This document shows positions 8,618 through 18,838 of a DNA stretch of 34,652 bases, one piece after another. This DNA is from an uncultured Clostridia bacterium (GTDB lineage: Bacteria; Bacillota; Clostridia; TANB77; CAG-508), in the NCBI GenBank assembly GCA_947595555.1, contig CANQES010000002.1, positions 1 through 34,652 of the forward strand. The letters run 5' to 3'. A program made the translations under genes and the position numbers. The notes under the pieces are model-generated. The model saw only the letters and a list, made by a program, of their open reading frames with translations, made no database searches and was not told the origin of the DNA. The stretch's first letter is position 1. Each line of letters starts with the position of its first letter.

Positions 8618-10473
8618 TACTCATATACCTCCAATTCATTTTTGTAGTAACAATCTGGAATATAATTTAATGTAATATTATTATTTTTTATTATATCGAT
8701 TTGTTCACTTGTTAACAAAACAGATGATGATATATATAATTGCTTACATTCTTTTAATTCTCCTGATTTTGTAAATTCATCTATTTCATCTTCTGTTAAA
8801 ATTATCTTTAATATTTTATTGTCAATTATAAAATCATTATCTAATTGGATTATATTACCTATATTATTTATAATTGAATTTTTAACCAAGTTCTCATCTC
8901 TTTTGTCAAGTAAATCAATTGTATAATACATTAAATTTGCATCATATTTTATTCCTATATCTTTATTTTTTGCTGATTTTCCAGTTAATAATGCCTTTAT
9001 TCTAGGATATGTTACAGAACGACATATACCATAATCTTTATATTTTTCAGCATTTGCTTTAAACAATTTGTTATTAATGTCTTGATTGCTATTCAAAAAT
9101 TCATTAATCTTATTACATAATGTCTTGTCATTAGTTTTTTCTCCTGGGTCATAATCAAGTAAATACCCGGAGTCATGAATATAATCTAATTTTCTTCTTT
9201 CACTAATTTGATTATTATTGCATAGTATAAATTTTCTATGTCCTCCATCATCTTCATTGCAAGCTAAAACCGCTTCTGCTGTAGTCCCTGAACCAGCAAA
9301 AAAATCTAGAACAGTGATATTTTTATGCAAATTAACCATTTTTATTAAAAATTTATATAATGAAACAGGCTTTGGATAAGAAAATGTTCCAGGTAAGTCA
9401 AATATTTTCATATGTTCTGCTGCTTCTTCATTTGTTCCAATATTTAATTCCTTATTTAGATAATTTTGAGGAACTTTTAATTTGGTAATATCCTTTCTTT
9501 GATATCTTATAGAAAATATTTTTGATTTTACTAAAAAATATGTTCCGTTTTCAACTTCTGTATCTATAGTAGATTGTTGCCATTTCCATGTTCCTCTTGC
9601 TCTAAAGTCATTTTCGTTAAGTCCATTTTTCACAATGACTTTGTCTAATAATTCAATTTTTAGTGTTTCATCATTCTCATAGATTCCATCTGGAATACTA
9701 AATTTTACCGTTCCTTTTTTGAAAGTTACTTCTTTTATAGGATTTCCTCCATTTAAAAGTGGTGCATCATCTCCATCAATCAGTCCTTGAGAAAAAGAAT
9801 GTGCAGAATCTAAATTTTTAGCATAACATAAAATATATTCTAATTTTTTTCTAATTTGTTTTGAAAGAGCTGGTGCTGTACTAGTTTTCTCCCACATCCA
9901 CATTCCAACGAAATTTTCATTTGTGAATATTTCATCACATAGCATTTTTAATGGTGCAACTTCATTATCATCAATATTTATAAAAATATATCCCTTTGAA
10001 TTTAGTAAATCTTTTGCAATTCTTAATCTTTTGTCCATAAATGAAAGCCATTTACTATGCTTAAATTTGTCATTATTATCAACAAAATTATCATCATATT
10101 CAAAATCATTAGAACCTCTATTATAAGGTGGATCTATTATTATTAAATCAATACTATTCAAATGTGTTTTCTTTAATAAAGATAAACTATGTAAATTATC
10201 ACCTTCTAAAAGTATATTTATTTTTTCTTGTGGATTATTAATTATATTATCATTTTTGTTATTTAAAAAAATAGGAATATTGTTTTTTATATCTATATCG
10301 GCTTTTTCTTCATGCTCTTCCCAATTTAGACCATATTTTCTATTGTTAATTTCCTTCTCAAACAGATTTAGAATTTTTGTTATTTCAATATTGTCTTTGT
10401 TATTTTTTCTTACATCTTGTATCATTTTTAAATATTCTTCTCTTTTTATGTCAGTTAGATTTTTTATGGACAT
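8617..10473 (-). CDS. mod: Type III DNA adenine methyltransferase Mod subunit
   Basis: Beta-class N6-adenine methyltransferase that provides sequence recognition and protection for the type III system. The order is permuted as in this class: DPPYNRGSNDFEYDDNF (motif IV, catalytic DPPY, near residue 115) comes before FFAGSGTTAEAV (motif I, SAM binding, near 388), with the variable recognition region between. The longest frame starts at 10488, but a GGAGG lies seven bases before the internal ATG at 10473, so I choose that start (618 residues, MSIKNLTD). It is followed by res with a one-base stop/start overlap. The recognition sequence cannot be read from the protein. I see no simple-sequence repeat that would suggest phase variation. 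Confidence 0.93.
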   Translation of the reverse strand: MSIKNLTDIKREEYLKMIQDVRKNNKDNIEITKILNLFEKEINNRKYGLNWEEHEEKADIDIKNNIPIFLNNKNDNIINNPQEKINILLEGDNLHSLSLLKKTHLNSIDLIIIDPPYNRGSNDFEYDDNFVDNNDKFKHSKWLSFMDKRLRIAKDLLNSKGYIFINIDDNEVAPLKMLCDEIFTNENFVGMWMWEKTSTAPALSKQIRKKLEYILCYAKNLDSAHSFSQGLIDGDDAPLLNGGNPIKEVTFKKGTVKFSIPDGIYENDETLKIELLDKVIVKNGLNENDFRARGTWKWQQSTIDTEVENGTYFLVKSKIFSIRYQRKDITKLKVPQNYLNKELNIGTNEEAAEHMKIFDLPGTFSYPKPVSLYKFLIKMVNLHKNITVLDFFAGSGTTAEAVLACNEDDGGHRKFILCNNNQISERRKLDYIHDSGYLLDYDPGEKTNDKTLCNKINEFLNSNQDINNKLFKANAEKYKDYGICRSVTYPRIKALLTGKSAKNKDIGIKYDANLMYYTIDLLDKRDENLVKNSIINNIGNIIQLDNDFIIDNKILKIILTEDEIDEFTKSGELKECKQLYISSSVLLTSEQIDIIKNNNITLNYIPDCYYKNELEVYE

Positions 10474-10523
10474 ATTTAATTCCTCCATTTGTAAATTATT
10501 TGCTCTATCTCCTAACTTTGTTT

Positions 10524-10552
10524 AATATATCACATTTTATTAAAAATTTCAA
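10524..10552 (-). promoter_or_regulatory. mod-res promoter
   Basis: TTGAAA (10547-10552), 17-bp spacer, TATATT (10524-10529) on the minus strand. It overlaps the stop codon of the upstream surface-protein gene, giving the restriction cassette independent transcription. Confidence 0.65.
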
Positions 10553-13500
10553 TTATTAGTTTTTTTATGTATTTTATAGATTAATATTCCCTTAACTATT
10601 AAAACTATAGCTATAACTAATATGATTTGTGGCAAATTAGTATCACCTGTTTTTGGTATTTGATATGGTGCTAATTTATCATTTTTTTCTAAAAAGCTTT
10701 CTCCAGGTTTGTCTTTTTCAGAATTACCTTCACTTGGAGTGTCTGTTTCTGGTGTATCTTCGCTTGGTTTATTTTCATCTTGCTTAGTTTCTTCTAGCTT
10801 TATATCCATATAAGCAATTTCTAGTTCATTGAAAATGTCATCATCTTTTTGATATGTAAAAGTTTTAGTAGTTGAATAATTTCCACTTTCAATTTTTAAT
10901 TCATATTGCTTTCCATATTTTAGTCCATAGAAAATAACAGCATTTTTACCTGATTCATTATTATTAATATAAATTGGTTCAATTTTATTTCCATTTTCAC
11001 TTATTTGTGCTTTATCTACCTTAATATTAGTTTCATTTATATAAGTAAATATTTGTAGTTCATATGTATTTTCGATTCTTACATCTGTATCTCTTTCTAA
11101 TAATGATAAAAGAGGTTTATAGTAATGATAAGATATTCCTAAATTTTTATAATTGTATTTATGTCTAATATCATTTAAAGTGTTTATACATTGTTCTAAT
11201 CCATCATTATAAAAAGTATCTTCTTCTCCAACTGTTCCAAATTTTGGATCTTGAACTTCTGCTATTGATACTATTTTTATATTATGTTTTTTTGCTATGT
11301 CTACTTCTTGATTCATATTGTCCATAATTGTTTCTTTAAAATAATTCATAAAAGCAATATGGTCATAGTTATAATTCATTAAATCTTCTAATACTTCTTC
11401 TGATAATTTGTCTAACCATACTGGAAGAGCCATTGAATATTTTAGTCCAAGATTTTCTGCATAATCACAGCATTTTTTGGTGTTCTCTGTAAACTGCCTA
11501 AATAATGATAATTGTTTGTCTACATTACCTTCATTCGCCGCTTCTTGATACTCATCTGTTAAATAAAATTCAACATCCAAACTAACACCTTTTAATTTAT
11601 AGTCTAAAATTTTATTTAACTCGTTTGCTTCATTTATTACACTTATTACATTATTCATATCTCCTTCAGTTAGCCAATCTCTTGCACCCTCTAATAAAAA
11701 TACATCTAAGTTATATTTTTTTGCAAATTCCATAATCTCTTTTAATCTATTAATTTGATTATCATTAGCTGGTCTTTGAATATATAGAGTATTTATTTCT
11801 AAATAGTCAATTTCATCTTTTAATTTTGATATATTAAAATCATCTATATCCCAACAGTATAGTGAAACTATATTTTGATTACTTGGGTATTTTTGTGATG
11901 ATGGTTTTATTTCTAATATTTTTCCTATGTCTTCTGCTAATTTTTCTCCAAAATATTTATTTCCTTCAACTGATAAATGTACTCCATCTTCAAGAATATA
12001 TTCATCTGCATTTCCATCATTTTTAGGATGTCCTATATCTCCAGTACCTGTAATATAGCCTTCTTTTCCAATTGTTATTTTTTCGCCATTTTTATTATAT
12101 GTATCACCATTTAGTAAGTCTATAAATGGTACTTCCTTTTCTAGAGCCTGCTCTTTTAATTTATTATTGATGTCTATTAAATCTTCTGGAACTTTTTCAT
12201 TAGGATAATATGCTCCTATCGTAATTATTTTTGCACTTGTATTATTTTTTATATAATCAATACATTTTTCAGCCTCTGCAATTACTTCTGGTGCTTTATA
12301 ACCGCTCCAATAATCATTTGGGCCTGCTTCCAAAACTATTACATCTGGATTTAAGTTTAATTGTTCTATTAATATCTCCAATCTCTCAGAATATATATCA
12401 TTTTTACCTTTTGTATCAGCTACATACCCTGTTCCACCAACTCCATTATTTATACATTCAAGATTTAGAATATTTGATGTAACATTTGGCCAAGAATAAT
12501 ATGCTGCAAGGCTTCCACCTCTTGTGATACTTGAACCTACATATAAAACTTTTAAGTTGCTTGGTCTTTCTATAGCTTTTATTTCATCAGTTTCGTTAAT
12601 TCTAACTCCATTAAAAACGCAGTCTGTTAATTCTACTTTAATTTTTCTTTCTTTCTTTTCATTAAACTCTATTTTATACCATATTCCTTTAAATGCATCT
12701 GTGTCACTTCCTGTTTCTTTTGTAGTTTGCTCTATTCCATCACGATAAGTTATTTCATATCCATTTCCTTCATCTACTAATATTCTAAATGAAGTACAAG
12801 TGTTTACAAAAAATTCTTTACAATTTACTATAAATTCAACTGAATATAATTGTGGCCATTTATTTTCTTTTGAATATATATTGTTTTGACCTATTATTGA
12901 GTTTCTCCATGAAACTGGTTCTAAGTTTGAATTATATGATTTATATAATGGATTTACATTTCCATCTTCTGTTTTTGGCATATACCATATTGTTGTTTCT
13001 TCTAAATTTTTTTCATCTTTCATTTGAGTTATTGATGGTGGATTTTTCATTATCTTTTCAGAATAATCATATGTATCAGTATATTTACTGTTTTCTTTTA
13101 TTTCAATTTTTCCACAGACATACCAATTATTTTCTGTCTTTCCTTCACTTCCTAATAAATATGTTGGATTTTCGTCTTCATCATTTTCATATAAACCTAT
13201 GGCTATTTTATAGTTTCCAGCATCTACATTTTCAAAAGTAACTGATACTTCTTCTTTTGAAAGTGTGTCAGGTTCCCATTCCTTAGGATTTATATCTGTT
13301 TTATATCTTTTTACTAATTTATTATTTTGGTCTAAAAGCCCAACATATACACTACAATCTTCATAAATTGGTGTAATTCCATCATTTTTAAATTCAAACG
13401 ACATGTCCGTAGGTATATTTGATTCTATTTTTTCATGATAAGTTGCTTTTTTTAATCTAAAATAATATCCAATTTTGTTTGCTAATTGTTTGCAGTATTC

Positions 13501-14530
13501 TTGATTACCGTCATTATACCAAGCTTTATCAAGTTCAATATATGATGGCTTACATATTTGCATAGCTTCTTCTAATTTGCTATTAAAATATTCTTTTCCA
13601 CCTTTTTCTTCATAATTCTCATATTTACTAGCATATTCGAATATCATTGGTAGTTTTCCATATGTTTTTGCAGAAGTTTCTAAACCATTTGTGTAAGTAA
13701 TAATTCCATCTCTTCTTAAAGAAACTCCTTCATCTATTAATTCTTCATAAATATCATTGAATTTATCCTCTCCCCAAGGAATAATTAATTGCGTATTAGG
13801 AAAGGCTTCCATATATGGTTTAATATATTTTTCTTTTAGAAATTCAGGTTCTACTCTATTTTGCTTAATATATTCTTTTTCATCTAAAACATCTAAACCA
13901 AATAAATGTTGTTCTCCATAATTGCCATATGTTCTAATATCAATAAAAGCAATATTTGGATCTCCATCATACCTTTCTCCTAGTGCTTTCGTAAATTCAT
14001 TTACATATTTTAAAAATGTTTCATCTTTCCAATCTGGAATATATTGTTTACCATTATGTCCACCTAAATTATATTTAGCACCTTTATCAAAGACAAATTT
14101 TGGCGTTACATAAGGCTCTTCACTTGATACATCTGCACACATTACACCAAAAGCAAATTTTTTATTGTATTTTATGCAATCTTCAATTCCTTCATCTATT
14201 AATGTAAAATCAAAGAAGCCTTCTTCTTTTTGCAGTTCTGACCAATCATATCTAGTATAAATAACTTTAGATATGTCTAACATGTCTTGTGAAACCCAGT
14301 TAAAGTTATATTTGTGTTCATCATCATATGTTAATCTTCTAGCATAATAAACAAACCCTTTTCCTTGATTTAATAGAACATCATTATTGTCTTGTATGAT
14401 TTTTTCAACTATTTCATCATTTTGACTGTTTTCTCCGGTTGTTTATTCCCATAATAGTTGTTTCTGTAAATGTTAACATTATTACAAAAGTTAATAGTAT
14501 AATTCCAATTTTTTTTAAAATTTCTCCCAT
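10549..14530 (-). CDS. Cell-wall-anchored multidomain hydrolase (glycosidase-like + SGNH esterase + second barrel), +1 recoding at CGG codon 32
   Basis: Predicted surface enzyme of about 1326 residues. A signal peptide (MGEILKKIGIILLTFVIML) starts at ATG 14530, but zero frame stops soon after. Recoding at CGG (14435-14437) joins it to the long frame. Residues about 45-480 form a DUF4832-like glycosidase barrel plus beta-sandwich. Residues about 655-870 form an SGNH hydrolase with VGSSITRGG (nucleophile Ser), NNGVGGTG, AGPNDYW and DGVH (catalytic Asp/His). Residues about 890-1150 look like another TIM-type barrel (SLYCWDIDDF, GVSLDVEFYL). A fibronectin/Ig-like piece and a Pro/Glu/Thr linker follow, then IPKTG near 1293, a membrane segment and a basic tail, i.e. 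sortase anchoring. It probably deacylates or cleaves a complex glycan; the substrate is unknown. Confidence 0.8.
14434..14437 (-). other. +1 recoding site in surface hydrolase gene (AAC-CGGA-GAA)
   Basis: CGG (14435-14437), in frame with the signal peptide, is followed by A. Skipping C gives GGA and continues as ...IMGINNGENSQNDE. Without the shift the product is a short secreted peptide; with it, the signal peptide joins the mature enzyme just after the hydrophobic core. Confidence 0.8.
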
Positions 14531-14582
14531 AATATCCCCTTACCATTGTATTACTTGCAATATACTTATTTTTATGCTATAT

Positions 14583-14611
14583 ATTCTATCATTTTCGTAT
14601 TTTTATGTCAA
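14583..14611 (-). promoter_or_regulatory. Promoter of the surface hydrolase gene
   Basis: TTGACA (14606-14611), 17-bp spacer, TAGAAT (14583-14588), minus strand. It lies 53 bp before the ATG at 14530, which supports that upstream start over an internal one. Confidence 0.75.
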
Positions 14612-14708
14612 CGTTTTTATGTCATAATTTTTTAATGTATGTATCAAGTAAATGTATGCAATTTTTTTATCTTTTTTCTAATCCTTATTTTTTAATGGGT
14701 TTATACTC

Positions 14709-14742
14709 TAAAAGAGTTGATAACTTTCTATCAACTCTTTTA
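14709..14742. terminator. Rho-independent terminator after lysS
   Basis: Stem AAAGAGTTGATA / TATCAACTCTTT with a six-base loop and A/T-rich flanks on both sides, 53 bp beyond the lysS stop. It separates lysS from the surface hydrolase promoter. Confidence 0.65.
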
Positions 14743-14794
14743 TTATTTTTTATGTTATTCGTATTTTAAAATGCATTAAAATTCTTTAAATGTT

Positions 14795-16300
14795 CTATGC
14801 CAATGGTTTCATTGTTGGGAATAATAACACATCTCTAATAGAAGCATTATCTGTTAATAGCATAACTAGTCTATCAATTCCAATTCCTATTCCTCCTGTT
14901 GGAGGCATTCCAATTTCTAATGCTTGAATGAAATCCTCATCCATCATACCAGCCTCATCATCTCCAGCTTCTCTAGCTTCTACTTGTTTTTTAAATCTTT
15001 CATATTGATCTATTGGATCATTTAACTCTGAAAATGCATTTCCATATTCACGTCCGCCAATAAATATTTCAAATCTTTCAGTTAATCTTGGATCTTCTTT
15101 CTTTCTCTTGGCAAGTGGTGAAATTTCAATTGGATAATCATAAATAAATGTTGGTTGAATTAATGTTTTTTCAACATATTCATCAAAGAATAAGCTAATT
15201 ACATCTCCTCTTGTTTCCTTTGTTTTATCTGGGATGTCAATATTTCTTTCTTTTGCTAATTTAACTGCCTCTTCATCTGTCTTAATGTCATTAAAGTCAA
15301 TCCCTGTTACTTCTTTGATTGAGTCTATCATCGTGATTTTTTTCCATCCAGGTGTTAAGTCAATTTCTTGTCCTTGATATGTTATTTTTGTTGTTCCAAC
15401 TACTTTTATTGCGCATTTTGAGAATAATTCTTCTGTAAGATCCATCATATCATGATAATCACTATATGCTTCATATAATTCAATAGTTGTAAATTCTGGG
15501 TTATGACGAATATCCATCCCCTCATTTCTGAATATTCTTCCCATTTCATATACTTTGTCATATCCTCCTACTATTAGTCTTTTTAGATTTAATTCTGTTG
15601 CAATTCTTAAATACATATCAATGTTTAACGCATTATGATGTGTAATAAATGGTTTAGCTGTTGCTCCGCCAGATATAGTATTTAGCATTGGTGTGTCTAC
15701 TTCTAAAAATCCCTTTTCATCTAAGATTTTTCTTATTTCACTGATAATTTGACTTCTCTTTTCAAATGTTTGCTTTACTTCTGGATTCATAATTAAATCC
15801 ACATATCTTTGGCGATAACGTAAATCTACATCTTTTAATCCATGGAATTTTTCTGGTAATGGTCTTAGTGATTTAGATAATAATGTTACTTCCTTTGCAT
15901 GAATAGAAATTTCTTCAGTTCTAGTTTTGAACACAAATCCACTTATTCCAATAATATCTCCTATGTCCCATGTTTTAAATTCTTTATAGCTTTCTTCTCC
16001 TAAATCATTAATGCTAACATAACTTTGTATTTTTTCATCACTGTCTTGTATTGTACAAAAAGAAGCCTTTCCCATAATCCTCTTAGCAATTATTCTTCCT
16101 GCGACTGTTACATCTTTTTGCTCAAATTTTTCATAATTCGTTTTTATGTCACCTGCCGTGTTGGTTCTGTTAAATTTTGTAATTTGATAGGGATCTTTGT
16201 CTTCTTGCTGTAATTCTTTTAATTTTTCTCTCCTTATTTGCATTAGATGGTTAATGTCTAATTCCTCTACTTCATTGTTTTGATTATTGTTTTCTTGCAT
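14795..16300 (-). CDS. lysS: Lysyl-tRNA synthetase, class II
   Basis: Charges tRNA-Lys with lysine using ATP; cytoplasmic homodimer. The 501-residue product has the normal length. An N-terminal OB-fold anticodon-binding domain spans about residues 60-160 (VTVAGRIIAKRIMGKASFC). The class II catalytic core includes FRNEGMDIRHNPEFT (motif 2) near residue 258 and GIGIGIDRLVMLLT (motif 3) near 475. The ATG has GAGGAGAG upstream. It is monocistronic: its own promoter lies just upstream, a terminator hairpin follows, and another hairpin shields it from the small coiled-coil gene. No in-frame CGG among its arginines. Confidence 0.97.
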   Translation of the reverse strand: MQENNNQNNEVEELDINHLMQIRREKLKELQQEDKDPYQITKFNRTNTAGDIKTNYEKFEQKDVTVAGRIIAKRIMGKASFCTIQDSDEKIQSYVSINDLGEESYKEFKTWDIGDIIGISGFVFKTRTEEISIHAKEVTLLSKSLRPLPEKFHGLKDVDLRYRQRYVDLIMNPEVKQTFEKRSQIISEIRKILDEKGFLEVDTPMLNTISGGATAKPFITHHNALNIDMYLRIATELNLKRLIVGGYDKVYEMGRIFRNEGMDIRHNPEFTTIELYEAYSDYHDMMDLTEELFSKCAIKVVGTTKITYQGQEIDLTPGWKKITMIDSIKEVTGIDFNDIKTDEEAVKLAKERNIDIPDKTKETRGDVISLFFDEYVEKTLIQPTFIYDYPIEISPLAKRKKEDPRLTERFEIFIGGREYGNAFSELNDPIDQYERFKKQVEAREAGDDEAGMMDEDFIQALEIGMPPTGGIGIGIDRLVMLLTDNASIRDVLLFPTMKPLA

Positions 16301-16329
16301 TTAAATCTCTCCTCTGTTTATTTTTGTAT

Positions 16330-16358
16330 ATTATATAGCAAAAATTGGCAAAAGTAAA
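16330..16358 (-). promoter_or_regulatory. lysS promoter
   Basis: TTTACT (16353-16358), 17-bp spacer, TATAAT (16330-16335), minus strand. The -10 is perfect and the -35 matches four of six positions. I see no T-box elements in the short leader. Confidence 0.55.
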
Positions 16359-16371
16359 GTTTTCCCATAGA

Positions 16372-16410
16372 AAAAACACCATAATTTATATTACTTAATT
16401 ATGGTGTTTT
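16372..16410. terminator. Terminator after the small coiled-coil gene
   Basis: AAAACACCATAATT pairs with AATTATGGTGTTTT around a ten-base loop. On the minus strand the stem runs into GTTTTTTCT, a typical intrinsic terminator. It ends the 16448-16714 gene just before the lysS promoter. Confidence 0.8.
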
Positions 16411-16447
16411 ATTTAGGAATTTTTTGTATTTTATCTATTTTGCACTT

Positions 16448-16714
16448 TTAAATTTCTAGTGCTGTTAATCGATAGTCGAATTCTTTATGTTTTAAATTGT
16501 TTAGCTTTTTATGTTCTTCAAAATTTTCATTCATTTTGATTTGTTGTTCTAAAATTTTTGCTATGTTGTTCTTCATGATTCTTGAATTTTCTTCTAGTGC
16601 ATTAACTTTTTCTTTTAGCATACTAACGTCTTCCTTTAGTCCACTAACATCTTCTTTTAGTTTGCTCATGTCTTTTTGCATGTTAATTAGTATGTCCAAT
16701 ATTTTTTCTTCCAT
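16448..16714 (-). CDS. Small coiled-coil protein
   Basis: Function unknown; 88 residues from the ATG at 16714 (MEEKILDILINMQKD). The middle consists of clear heptad repeats (LKEDVSGLKEDVSMLKEKV, then NALEEN), predicting a parallel coiled coil, followed by IAKILEQQIKMNENFEEH and KEFDYRLTALE. No membrane segment or signal. Similar short proteins are common near phage or plasmid genes and as orphan genes in Clostridia, but nothing nearby fixes a role. A longer GTG start at 16726 would place the start codon inside the GGAGGTG ribosome-binding site, so I reject it. It is transcribed alone, with promoter 16809-16837 and terminator 16372-16410. Confidence 0.7.
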   Translation of the reverse strand: MEEKILDILINMQKDMSKLKEDVSGLKEDVSMLKEKVNALEENSRIMKNNIAKILEQQIKMNENFEEHKKLNNLKHKEFDYRLTALEI

Positions 16715-16808
16715 TGTGTAAAACACCTCCTTATGAATTATTGTGATTTTTGATTTTAAAATTTGAATAAATTTTTTGACTTAAATTATATAGATAAAAT
16801 ACGTTGTC

Positions 16809-16837
16809 ATTTTATCATATAATTATTAGTTTTTCAA
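16809..16837 (-). promoter_or_regulatory. Promoter of the small coiled-coil gene
   Basis: TTGAAA (16832-16837), 17-bp spacer, TAAAAT (16809-16814), minus strand, giving a leader of about 90 bases. A TATAAT nearer the gene lacks a good -35. Confidence 0.55.
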
Positions 16838-16909
16838 GTATTAAATTGTTTAATTCATCTGTTTTTTGTATATATACATCATAAATTGATAAGAGTATGT
16901 TTTCATACT

Positions 16910-18682
16910 TTAGCTTTCATCATACAAATATAAAGCTGGGCGAAAGCCATAGCTACTGTCGGTACCGTTCGGTCTGTAGCTGTAGTCAAGACGGTTAGAA
17001 ACTGGATATTTAATAGCGTCGAAAGCAAAACAGCCACCGCGAATAACCCTAGTGCTAGTGCCGTAAGCTTCCATGGTCCATTCCCATACATTTCCTGCCA
17101 TATCATAAATATTTTTAACTTTATTGCTTTTATTGTTTTCTCCACTGCCTATATCTATTCCTGTTTTATGCTCTAAATTTCCTTCACTATTACTACTATA
17201 CCATCCCATTTTTGTACTATCTTCTATATATATCTTTCCTTGTACATTCGGATTTCCTACATTACTCATCCACTTCATTATTGCATCCCATTGTACTCCA
17301 TAACACAAAGTACTTTTTACACTTGTATATTTTTGCTGTCCTGCAAATTCTCTTGCTACTTGTACTGCTCCTCCTGTTTCTGTTGTCATATCATTTGCAT
17401 TTGACCAACCTATTCTATTATAGACATTTGCTCCTTTTTTACATACCAGTGTTCCTCTTATTCCGGTATTACTAGCATTTGTATCAGTTGTTCCTGCTTC
17501 ATATCTTCCTATATAAAATCCTTTATTATTCTTAACACTGTTATACATTTCTTGAATTTCTTTTAGTGTTGTACTTGCCATATCATCTACTGTTTCTCCA
17601 TCTCCTTTTGGCTCATAATATTTTCCTTCTGTCAATTTATCTGATACAAATTCATATGATTGTAAAGTACCATTATAATATCCATTTTTTCTATTAAACT
17701 CTTCAAAATTTTCTACTGGTACCCACACAAATTGATTTTGTTCTTTATCTTCTATTACTATTCCGTCATCTACAATTGTTGCTGAATCATCCGCTGTTTT
17801 AAATCCTTTTGGAATCATTGCTTTTTTATTTTTTGTATCCATAAATATCGTATTTTCTTCTACTATGTCCTTTGGTAATTCTGTTACTATTATATGAGTA
17901 TCTATAGTTTCTTCATTTGATATAACTGAACCATTTACCAATTTAACTATATAATTTCCATTAACATTTACAATAAAACTTAAATCTTTACTAACATTCC
18001 AATTCTCCTTACCTTCTAATTTATATTGGACATCCCATTTATCAACATATCCGTCATATTTAATATTAGAAACTGTTATTCTCCATTTGTCATTACTTAT
18101 CTTTTCTTTAGAAAGTTCAAAAGTTGGTTCTCCAACATTAGGATTATTATATTCCACATTATACAAATTATCTGGTAATTGTTTTAAAGTATAATACATT
18201 TTATCATCATATTTTAGCCCTTGGCAACTCACAATACTTCTTGTTGCAACATTAACAAGAAAGTCTTGTTTAACTCCTTCAATTTTCAAATTTAAAATCA
18301 AATCTTCACTCCAATAGCGATACCCTTCTGAAGATGTAATACCTGTTTCTGGATTACTTGCTAATTCATCTAACAAATCTTTTTGTCTTGCATTAATTTC
18401 TTCACCAATGTCTAAAATTGTATAAATATCATTACCTTCTGAATTTTCCTTATCATTTCCATAATATATCTGACCATCTATCTCTATAGTATTATTGTCT
18501 TTATATGTCTGATAAATTTTATTTACTTGCATTTGCATTATTTTTAATTGTGATGTAAAACCTGTCAATTTAGACTTACTAATTACATTAATTCCACTAT
18601 AGGTTGCTACAGAAGCTAGTATTACTAATACTATTATTGTAATTATTAAAGATATTAATGTTATTCCCTTTTTATTTTTCAT
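16910..18682 (-). CDS. Pilin-like N-terminus fused to a SUMF1/formylglycine-enzyme-type domain
   Basis: 590-residue surface or secreted protein of unknown role. The N-terminus MKNKKGITLISLIITIIVLV has a basic leader, a Gly before the processing site and a hydrophobic helix, as in type IV prepilins (class III signal), although the usual Phe/Glu positions are replaced by Ile-Ser. A beta-rich segment, including a fibronectin-like stretch near residues 190-265, follows. Residues about 275-588 form an FGE-sulfatase/SUMF1-type fold ending in MAGNVWEWT, VIRGGCFAFD and SYGFRPAL. The catalytic cysteine pair of true formylglycine enzymes is not evident, so a binding or structural use of the fold is likelier. 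AAGGAGGT precedes the ATG. It has its own promoter. No pilus assembly genes are in the window. Confidence 0.82.
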   Translation of the reverse strand: MKNKKGITLISLIITIIVLVILASVATYSGINVISKSKLTGFTSQLKIMQMQVNKIYQTYKDNNTIEIDGQIYYGNDKENSEGNDIYTILDIGEEINARQKDLLDELASNPETGITSSEGYRYWSEDLILNLKIEGVKQDFLVNVATRSIVSCQGLKYDDKMYYTLKQLPDNLYNVEYNNPNVGEPTFELSKEKISNDKWRITVSNIKYDGYVDKWDVQYKLEGKENWNVSKDLSFIVNVNGNYIVKLVNGSVISNEETIDTHIIVTELPKDIVEENTIFMDTKNKKAMIPKGFKTADDSATIVDDGIVIEDKEQNQFVWVPVENFEEFNRKNGYYNGTLQSYEFVSDKLTEGKYYEPKGDGETVDDMASTTLKEIQEMYNSVKNNKGFYIGRYEAGTTDTNASNTGIRGTLVCKKGANVYNRIGWSNANDMTTETGGAVQVAREFAGQQKYTSVKSTLCYGVQWDAIMKWMSNVGNPNVQGKIYIEDSTKMGWYSSNSEGNLEHKTGIDIGSGENNKSNKVKNIYDMAGNVWEWTMEAYGTSTRVIRGGCFAFDAIKYPVSNRLDYSYRPNGTDSSYGFRPALYLYDES

Positions 18683-18701
18683 TTGTTACCTCCTTGAGTT
18701 T

Positions 18702-18730
18702 AGTTTATCACGATTTTTGAGAGTTTGCAA
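18702..18730 (-). promoter_or_regulatory. Promoter of the pilin-like/SUMF1 gene
   Basis: TTGCAA (18725-18730), 17-bp spacer, TAAACT (18702-18707) on the minus strand, 20 bp before the start codon. Confidence 0.55.
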
Positions 18731-18807
18731 TAATTATATTCTGTTTTAAATGATTTTATTTTTTAGCTCTGATTTGATATTAATATTCATGCTTATTTTG
18801 ACTAAAA

Positions 18808-18838
18808 AAAGGATTATGGGGCCGTCCCCAAATCCTTT
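18808..18838. repeat. GC-cored palindromic repeat, copy 2
   Basis: AAAGGATT...AATCCTTT palindrome with GGGG-CCG-TCCCC core, the same family as 3865-3897 and 29684-29824. It overlaps the end of nrdG, whose last codons and TAA lie inside it. On the minus strand it may also work as the nrdD-nrdG terminator, although no long U-run follows. Confidence 0.8.

Noticed and set aside
8617..10473. Phase-variable mod gene through simple-sequence repeats.
   Set aside because: No tandem tetra- or pentanucleotide tract or long homopolymer that would switch the frame was seen in mod or its leader; the res break matches the CGG pattern instead.
16903..17145. 80-residue hydrophobic open frame within the SUMF1 region.
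   Set aside because: It is an alternate-frame shadow of the conserved SUMF1 C-terminus, without its own ribosome-binding site.
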